NCBI RefSeq assembly: GCF_020283565.1 | Contig: NC_060060.1 | Location: forward strand, 2,666,001 to 2,730,000 | Source of the DNA: Trifolium pratense | Taxonomy: Eukaryota; Streptophyta; Magnoliopsida; Fabales; Fabaceae | Length of the DNA: 64,000 bases | Direction: 5' to 3' | Shown: positions 58,729 to 64,000 of the stretch, one piece after another | Position numbering within the stretch: the stretch's first letter is position 1 | How the letters are laid out: the number at the start of each line of letters is the position of its first letter | Notes under the pieces: generated by a model | The model's database searches: none | What the model was told of the DNA's origin: nothing | Seen by the model: only the letters and a program-made list of their open reading frames with translations | Made by a program: the position numbers and the translations under genes

Positions 58729-59712
58729 TGTTACCGAAGATGTCCCAACAACTACTTTATGATAAATGTTATTTCTATTGTTGGCACATCTTACATAACA
58801 TATAAAATACTGACAGAAAATGAATAAAGTGCACAAGTAATTGTTAACCCAGTTCAGCCAACTGCCTACTCTGGGGGATACCAATCCAGGAAGGAAATCC
58901 ACTAATAGCTCTAGTTACTAAGACCTCCAGCAAACCCTAGGATTTACGCCTTAAACTAAGACCTCCAGCAAACCCTTGGTTTACGCCTTATAACCTCGAC
59001 ACTACTCATGCAACTTCTGCCTAGGAACTCCTAGACATGAGATTCCATCTCACTTCCACTCACACAACACAACCTGTGTTGATTATACAATGTTAAGAAT
59101 GATGTGGCGACAACTTGCCAAGACAACACTTCACTTTTGCTTAAAAGCTTCAAGTGAATCACACACGGTAAACTCCGTACTTCAAAGCTTAGGAGTAACC
59201 TTAAAATAATAAACTTACTTCTTAACTCGTGTTATAGAATCCACAAGCAAGAATTACAATCAAACAATAAAAGACTCAACAAAGACTCAATATGTGAACT
59301 AATATTTTTTCAATGAGATACTTAGTCTTGAGCTTGGTCTTCGTATATATAATGATTAGGCACGCTCCTCTTTCTTCACAAATGCTCAGACGCTCCTTGA
59401 GAATCATAAAGGGTGATCTGATTCTCTTTTGATCTTCATCAAGAATGTATAGAAACTTTCCAAAAGTGTTTAAGGACTTTATAGGATAATTGTGATCATA
59501 CCGTTGTACCATTAAGTCTTATCTTATCCTTAAAATTCCTGATCAGATCAAATCTCCATTGAGCGTGCTCTTTAAGTGGATTTCCATATATAGCAGATGC
59601 TCTCATAAATGCGCGAGATTTCCTTGAATAAATATGATGTTGTAACATGTTTTCCAACATCTTGTTAGAATATTTGTTTTAGCAAAATTAAGCCAATTCA
59701 AATATCCAACAA
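58729..59712 (-). repeat. 3' LTR of the SIRE-type element
   Basis: On the minus strand it starts TGTTGGATATTTGAATTGGC right after the polypurine tract AAAGGGGGAGAT and ends CTTCGGTAACA. TGTT...AACA ends are inverted. Internally it has 'actgggttaacaattacttg' and a duplicated 'acctccagcaaaccct.ggtttacgcc' block (58921-58990). The terminal TG...CA pair fixes the boundaries within a few bases. Confidence 0.8.
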
Positions 59713-60349
59713 TCTCCCCCTTTGGCAATTTTTGGCTAAAACAATTTCAGGCCATTACCCTTGAGAGATTAAAAACAGCGCAATCCTTCAAATCACCATG
59801 GTCACACAAAAGAAGGAATGTTAGAGCATCATTTAAACAAAATTTTACATAGGTGAAAATATATGCATCAGAGGCAGCAGCAGCGGAGTTATCATCAATT
59901 AGCCTCGAGCAAAATAAAACGTGGTATCAGAGCAAAACATATATCATATGTCATATGTCATCAAAGATGTTGTGACATATGGGAGCACATCTTCTAGCAC
60001 ATGTTCGTCCAATCAGGGCAGCATCCATTCAGTAGCAAACTCCCCCTGACTTCATCAGCTTGTGCATCATCTCAGGGTAAAAAAATTTTACTCCCCCTGA
60101 ATACTTGCTTACTGCTACTTAACAGCATGTCATAACAAAAGACACAACAACATGTAGCAGAAACAAATCAAAAAGTACTACTCCCCCTTTTTAGCCACAA
60201 AATGTGCCAAAACAGGAAAGTTAAGTATCCAAAGTGCAGAATTAAACAAAATACAGACCATGCACTCAAAAGGTGCTAAAATCCAGGGCACAAACAACCC
60301 ACAAACCAAATAACAAAGTGCAGTAAAAAACAGTAAACAGATTACAAAA
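59713..60349 (-). other. 3' untranslated tail with four polypurine tracts
   Basis: Between the env-like stop and the LTR. The minus strand carries CAAAGGGGGAG (59714-59724, LTR-proximal, so the working tract), CAGGGGGAG twice (around 60042 and 60094) and AAAAAGGGGGAG (60181-60192). The plus strand at 59932-59943 reads TGGTATCAGAGC, identical in form to a tRNA-Met primer site but in the wrong orientation for this element. Confidence 0.75.
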
Positions 60350-62794
60350 TCATTCATCATCACTACTGTCAGAGGCTTCATCCTCATCTGTAGCAGTAGC
60401 ATAACCTTCATCCTCATCTGCATTGTTTTGATCACCTGTAGCAGCCACATTTGCACTAGCTTTCACAGGTACCTCATCAGCTTCCAATCCTTCAATCATC
60501 TTCAAGAACACATTCTTCCTTTCCTCAAGCTCAGCCTGCTGTTTATCTATCTCCTGACATTGAACCTTTAAACTAGCTATAATCTCTCTTTTGGTCATAA
60601 CACCAGCTCCAGCAGCAGATGTCCCAACATGATCAGTAACATTGTGATTACCAAAAAGCTTATGATGAAAAGTAAAACCAGATTCCCTCTTCTTAGGTGT
60701 GTCAGTCACAACCTTGATGTCTGGATATTGGGCCAAGATAATTCCACATAGCAAAGATGGAAATGCTATTGGCATCTTCACAGCTGTTGATCTAATATGC
60801 TTAATGGTTTGATCAAAAATAAAGGACCCATAGTCATAGTCAAACTTGGTTCCTACAGCATATATAAATCTACCCAGGTTGGTTGCAACATTGGTTGCAT
60901 GCTTGGTTGGTACCCAATTGGTTGACCCTATCCTATTGAGGATGGCATATTTGACATTCAATTTACTCGTGGGAATCAGCTTCTTTGTAGGCCAGACCTT
61001 AACCTTACCACCAGTTATCTCAGCACTCACAACATCATTAGCAACCTCTAATTCAGCCTTAGGTTCTATAGATCTTCCTAAGTAATTATTAATCACTACA
61101 GGAGAAAAATTGATACATTTACCTCTGACAAAAACTTTGTGGTAGTCCTTGCTCAGTGGATTATCACATTCTTTAGGGATGTTCACAAGAAACTCTTTCA
61201 CCAGCAGCTCATAGCAGGGACTGAAGTCACAGACTGTCTTCATCAGACCAGCTTCCTTGATGTAGTCAAAGATGTCTTGACATTTGAGAGCATCTTTGGT
61301 CAGTTCCCTTTCAACAGCCAATCTCCTTTGGTAAATGTAGTCCCATATCTGTGCAAAGGCAGCACGATGGAAGGAAATGTTATCACAGGGGGCTTCTTCA
61401 ACACCTTGAGGAGCCTTCTTCAGAGTAGTCTTCCTAGGGTTGGCAGATGAGATGTTAGCAACATCTTCAGCAACATCATAGTCTGAGTCACTAGATGACT
61501 CCTTCTTTCTCTTCAGTGTTTCCTTCTTCTTGCTGGGAGGGGAGAAAACCTTACTCCAACCTTTGACTGGTCCAACACCTTTTGTTTTCACCCTTGGTGT
61601 AGGAGTCTTGCTTGCAGTGGCCACAGCCTTCCCTGTACAGCTTCTCAACCTTTTTGTTATACCACCAGTTGATTTTACAGCAGTCTTGGTGGTGACATAA
61701 TCATCAACATCTACTACATCTTTTTCTTTCTCAGCTTCTGCAGGCTTGTCAGCTTCAACCTCTTGCTCATCTGTAGGGATGGACTGGTTGCTCTCTTCAG
61801 ATTGAGTTTCCTCTTCATCAGCAGAAGCTCCTTCATCAGCAATTTCAGTCTCTTCATCTGAGGTCTCAGATGTTGTGACAGTTGTCTCAACATCTTTTGC
61901 AGCATCAGCTTCCTTCACAGGTTCTTCCTCAGCGGTTTCAGTTTCTTCATCTTCTCTCAAGGATGTCTCAACATCCTTCATCACAACTTCTTCTGTTTCC
62001 ACAGGGGCTGATTTTTCAGTTACCATTTCAGCAAGAGTTGGTGATTTATCAGCAATGTCAGGCTCAACTTCTGTATGGGTGTCTTCAATCTCCGTTTCAA
62101 CAGGCATAGAGTTAAGATCTTGCTTTGCAGCGTCAGATCCCAAATTTTCTTCGCGAGGGTTACCAGCAGGAGGAATTGTTTCAACAACTTCAGACACAGG
62201 TTTAGGGTTCTGAGATTCTCCTTCGTTGGTTTCAGATGTTTTCTCAGATGTGTTAACATTCGAATCAAACACCAAATCAGACATAGACAGAGAAAACTTA
62301 GATTTGTAATCCCTTCTTTTCCTTTTAGAACTTCCTTTACTAGATTTATTACTCAAAGGTGAGATAGCATCACTTACTTTGATGATTTCTTCCTTTTTCT
62401 CAACAGATTTTTCTTTTCCTTTCTTCTCAGCGACATTTGTTTGAGCTTTGGGTTTGGAAGCACGAACAGTCGTAACAGGGACGGCGTCCTTGATGATCTT
62501 CGAGGAATCGATCTTCGCCTTTGATCGAGTAGAACGGCCAGACTTTGTAGTTTGTGATGATTCAGACATGTTTGAATGAAGGTTTTTGAAGTTTGAGAAG
62601 TTGAATGGATGAAGGTTGTGGTGAGAAGCAGTTGAATAGGGTTCACGATCAAAAATTAGGATTTGGGAGAAAGTGTATTGATTGCGTGTAAAGACATATT
62701 TAAGGGAAGTGTGTAATGATTTCCCTAAATTAGCGTGCATTGATTGATGGGAGAGAAAACGGTTTCCTTTTGCACGCCTCAACTGCTGTAACTG
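60350..62794 (-). CDS. Env-like ORF of the SIRE-type element (read-through extension of pol)
   Basis: An open frame of 814 codons directly behind, and in frame with, the pol stop. Internal ATGs at 62740 and 62569 (MSESSQTTKSGRSTRSKAK) are alternative starts. Residues 70-210 are basic and Ser/Lys-rich, with possible nuclear signals (KRKRRDYKSK). About 210-420 is strongly acidic (Glu/Thr/Asp repeats). About 470-710 is a globular domain of the plant 'putative transposon protein' kind found in env-like ORFs (FVRGKCINFSPVVINNYLGR, MPIAFPSLLCGIILAQYPDI). Then comes a coiled coil (about 735-770, KREIIASLKVQCQEIDKQQA) and an acidic tail. No clear signal peptide or membrane helix is seen, so an envelope function is doubtful; the name is positional. 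The function of these proteins is unknown. Confidence 0.85.
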   Translation of the reverse strand, partial: QLQQLRRAKGNRFLSHQSMHANLGKSLHTSLKYVFTRNQYTFSQILIFDREPYSTASHHNLHPFNFSNFKNLHSNMSESSQTTKSGRSTRSKAKIDSSKIIKDAVPVTTVRASKPKAQTNVAEKKGKEKSVEKKEEIIKVSDAISPLSNKSSKGSSKRKRRDYKSKFSLSMSDLVFDSNVNTSEKTSETNEGESQNPKPVSEVVETIPPAGNPREENLGSDAAKQDLNSMPVETEIEDTHTEVEPDIADKSPTLAEMVTEKSAPVETEEVVMKDVETSLREDEETETAEEEPVKEADAAKDVETTVTTSETSDEETEIADEGASADEEETQSEESNQSIPTDEQEVEADKPAEAEKEKDVVDVDDYVTTKTAVKSTGGITKRLRSCTGKAVATASKTPTPRVKTKGVGPVKGWSKVFSPPSKKKETLKRKKESSSDSDYDVAEDVANISSANPRKTTLKKAPQGVEEAPCDNISFHRAAFAQIWDYIYQRRLAVERELTKDALKCQDIFDYIKEAGLMKTVCDFSPCYELLVKEFLVNIPKECDNPLSKDYHKVFVRGKCINFSPVVINNYLGRSIEPKAELEVANDVVSAEITGGKVKVWPTKKLIPTSKLNVKYAILNRIGSTNWVPTKHATNVATNLGRFIYAVGTKFDYDYGSFIFDQTIKHIRSTAVKMPIAFPSLLCGIILAQYPDIKVVTDTPKKRESGFTFHHKLFGNHNVTDHVGTSAAGAGVMTKREIIASLKVQCQEIDKQQAELEERKNVFLKMIEGLEADEVPVKASANVAATGDQNNADEDEGYATATDEDEASDSSDDE

Positions 62795-62797
62795 CTA
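62789..62797 (-). promoter_or_regulatory. Leaky stop context UAG-CAG-UUA at the pol/env-like junction
   Basis: The pol frame ends ...HEDA-TAG (62797-62795) and the next codons are CAG TTA, the CAR-YYA context known from tobamovirus-type read-through and described for soybean SIRE1. The downstream frame is in phase and open for 814 codons, so suppression would yield a Pol-Env-like fusion. Confidence 0.85.
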
Positions 62798-64000
62798 TGC
62801 ATCTTCATGCAGGCAAATTCCCAATTTGCCCCTTAAAAATTCAAACTGATTAGCATCAAGCGCCTTTGTAAAAATGTCAGCTAGCTGTTCACTTGTGCCA
62901 ATGTGCTTAAGTTCCACACAATTTTCTTCAACAAGGTCTCTGATGAAATGATGCCTGATGTCTATGTGTTTGGTTCTTGAGTGTTGAACTGGATTCTTTG
63001 ATATATTGATTGCACTCAAGTTGTCACAATATAATGTCATGACATCTTGGTCGACATTATATTCTTTCAGCATCTGTTTCATCCACATCAGCTGGGAACA
63101 ACTGCTTCCTGCAGCTATGTATTCAGCCTCTGCAGTAGACAGAGACACACAATTCTGCTTCTTGCTGAACCATGAGATTAAATTATCACCCAAAAAGAAA
63201 CATCCTCCTGAGGTACTCTTTCTATCATCAGCACTTCCAGCCCAATCTGCATCACAATACCCTATCAAAGTTGAATTCTTTGTCTGGGAGTACAGAATCC
63301 CATAATCACTGGTGCCCTTTATATACTTCAGAATCCTTTTGACTTGGACAAGATGGCTCATCTTTGGCTTGGCTTGATATCTTGCACAAACACCCACAGC
63401 AAAGGTGATGTCTGGTCTACTAGCTGTAAGATACAATAGACTGCCAATCATGCTCCTGTATAGGCTTTGATCAACATCAATGCCATTTTCATCTTTGGTT
63501 AGCTTTAGATGAGTAGCAGCTGGTGTTCTCTTGTGTGCTGCAGTGTCCATTCCAAACTTTTTGATCATGTTCTTCGCATACTTGCATTGAGAGACAAATA
63601 TGGTGTCTTCCATTTGTTTTACTTGCAGACCAAGAAAATATGTCAGCTCACCTACCAAACTCATTTCAAACTCTGATTGCATTTGTTGTACAAAATGTTG
63701 CACCATCTTTTCAGACATTCCACCAAATACTATGTCATCAACATAAATCTGGGCAATCATCAGCTTCTCTTCTTGTTCTTTAACAAACAAGGTTTTGTCA
63801 TGGCCTCCTTTTCTGTATCCTTGACTAACAAGAAAATTTGTCAGCCTTTCATACCAGGCCCTTGGAGCCTGTTTCAGTCCATAAAGAGCCTTCTTCAGCT
63901 TGTACACATGATCAGGATTAGCAGGATCTATAAAACCTTTTGGCTGCTCCACATAAACTTCTTCATGTAGATACCCATTTAGGAAGGCACTCTTGACATC
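62795..64000 (-). CDS. Copia Pol C-terminal part: reverse transcriptase and RNase H (partial)
   Basis: The frame enters from the right edge (DVKSAFLNGYLHEEVYVEQP) and runs 401 codons to TAG at 62795. RT motifs: GLKQAPRAWYERL, then QIYVDDIVFGG with the catalytic DD pair, LVGELTYFLGLQVKQ, SMIGSLLYLTASRPDITFAV. RNase H: YCDADWAGSADDRKSTSGGC, SLSTAEAEYIAA, YCDNLSAINISKNPVQHSRT, HIDIRHHFIRDLVE and QLADIFTKAL. All the usual catalytic acids are there. The Copia order (integrase before RT) and the QHSRTKHIDIRHHFIRD block fit the SIRE lineage. It is undamaged, so the element is young or still under constraint. Confidence 0.95.
   Translation of the reverse strand, partial: DVKSAFLNGYLHEEVYVEQPKGFIDPANPDHVYKLKKALYGLKQAPRAWYERLTNFLVSQGYRKGGHDKTLFVKEQEEKLMIAQIYVDDIVFGGMSEKMVQHFVQQMQSEFEMSLVGELTYFLGLQVKQMEDTIFVSQCKYAKNMIKKFGMDTAAHKRTPAATHLKLTKDENGIDVDQSLYRSMIGSLLYLTASRPDITFAVGVCARYQAKPKMSHLVQVKRILKYIKGTSDYGILYSQTKNSTLIGYCDADWAGSADDRKSTSGGCFFLGDNLISWFSKKQNCVSLSTAEAEYIAAGSSCSQLMWMKQMLKEYNVDQDVMTLYCDNLSAINISKNPVQHSRTKHIDIRHHFIRDLVEENCVELKHIGTSEQLADIFTKALDANQFEFLRGKLGICLHEDA

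Larger units (their letters stand above)
58729..64000 (-). mobile_element. SIRE/Maximus-lineage Copia retrotransposon, 3' part
   Basis: Minus-strand order from the right edge: pol end (RT-RNase H, 64000-62795), a leaky-context stop, an env-like frame (62794-60350), a 640-bp tail with several polypurine tracts, and a 984-bp 3' LTR (59712-58729). The pol plus env-like plan with a long LTR is diagnostic of the SIRE lineage. All frames in the window are intact. The 5' LTR, gag, protease and integrase lie beyond the window. The left host flank is AATGA (58724-58728); its partner cannot be seen. Confidence 0.93.

Noticed and set aside
61875..62213. Ser/Val-rich open frames on the plus strand
   Set aside because: They are antisense shadows of the acidic repeat part of the env-like ORF; no independent gene signal.

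Overview
This window is nuclear plant DNA, most likely from a papilionoid legume close to Medicago or Trifolium. The reasons are the intron-rich genes, an AT-rich background, TA microsatellites, and several short repeats of legume type (a tRNA-derived SINE, palindromic MITEs, a SIRE-lineage Copia element). The species call is inference; no organelle, bacterial or viral genome signature is seen.

Four host genes can be modelled. (1) 1-9881 (-): the first 13 exons of a Furry-type cell-morphogenesis scaffold, cut by the left edge. (2) 25426-29358 (+): a seven-exon, 425-residue receptor-like cytoplasmic-loop kinase orthologous to Arabidopsis CRLK1. (3) 35635-37818 (-): an intronless 727-residue PPR protein like At3g58590. 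(4) 43813-46990 (-): an eight-exon, 514-residue O-fucosyltransferase-family (GT106) Golgi protein. Exon phases add up in all three spliced models. The four genes have no evident shared pathway; they sit as islands between mobile DNA.

The rest is a layered transposon record. 10364-12982 is a 2.6 kb foldback element in a TA microsatellite, whose core is 6.5 copies of a 202-bp unit with four hairpins each. 13788-13978 is a Copia LTR. 14199-14536, 17233-17488, 22984-23121, 41003-41161 and 57026-57723 are Mutator-type MITEs with 9-bp target duplications. 16566-17076 is a wrecked LRR receptor-like protein. 18982-19773 is a Helitron keeping a helicase tail. 31008-31914 is a non-autonomous hAT with a perfect 8-bp duplication, next to a dead hAT with a broken transposase (31960-35215). 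LINE 3' fragments lie at 38350-39010, 41733-41862, 50644-50902 and 51060-51890.

52076-54400 is a short LTR element without protein genes: its interior is dominated by a pyrimidine-rich repeat and one LTR is split by a nested DNA element. 58729-64000 is the 3' part of a SIRE-type Copia element on the minus strand: the end of pol, a UAG stop in the leaky context UAG-CAG-UUA, an open in-frame env-like ORF, polypurine tracts and the 3' LTR. The most unusual items are the hairpin-array foldback element, the read-through junction of the SIRE element, and the small proline-rich/glycine-rich repeat block (58216-58723) against its LTR.
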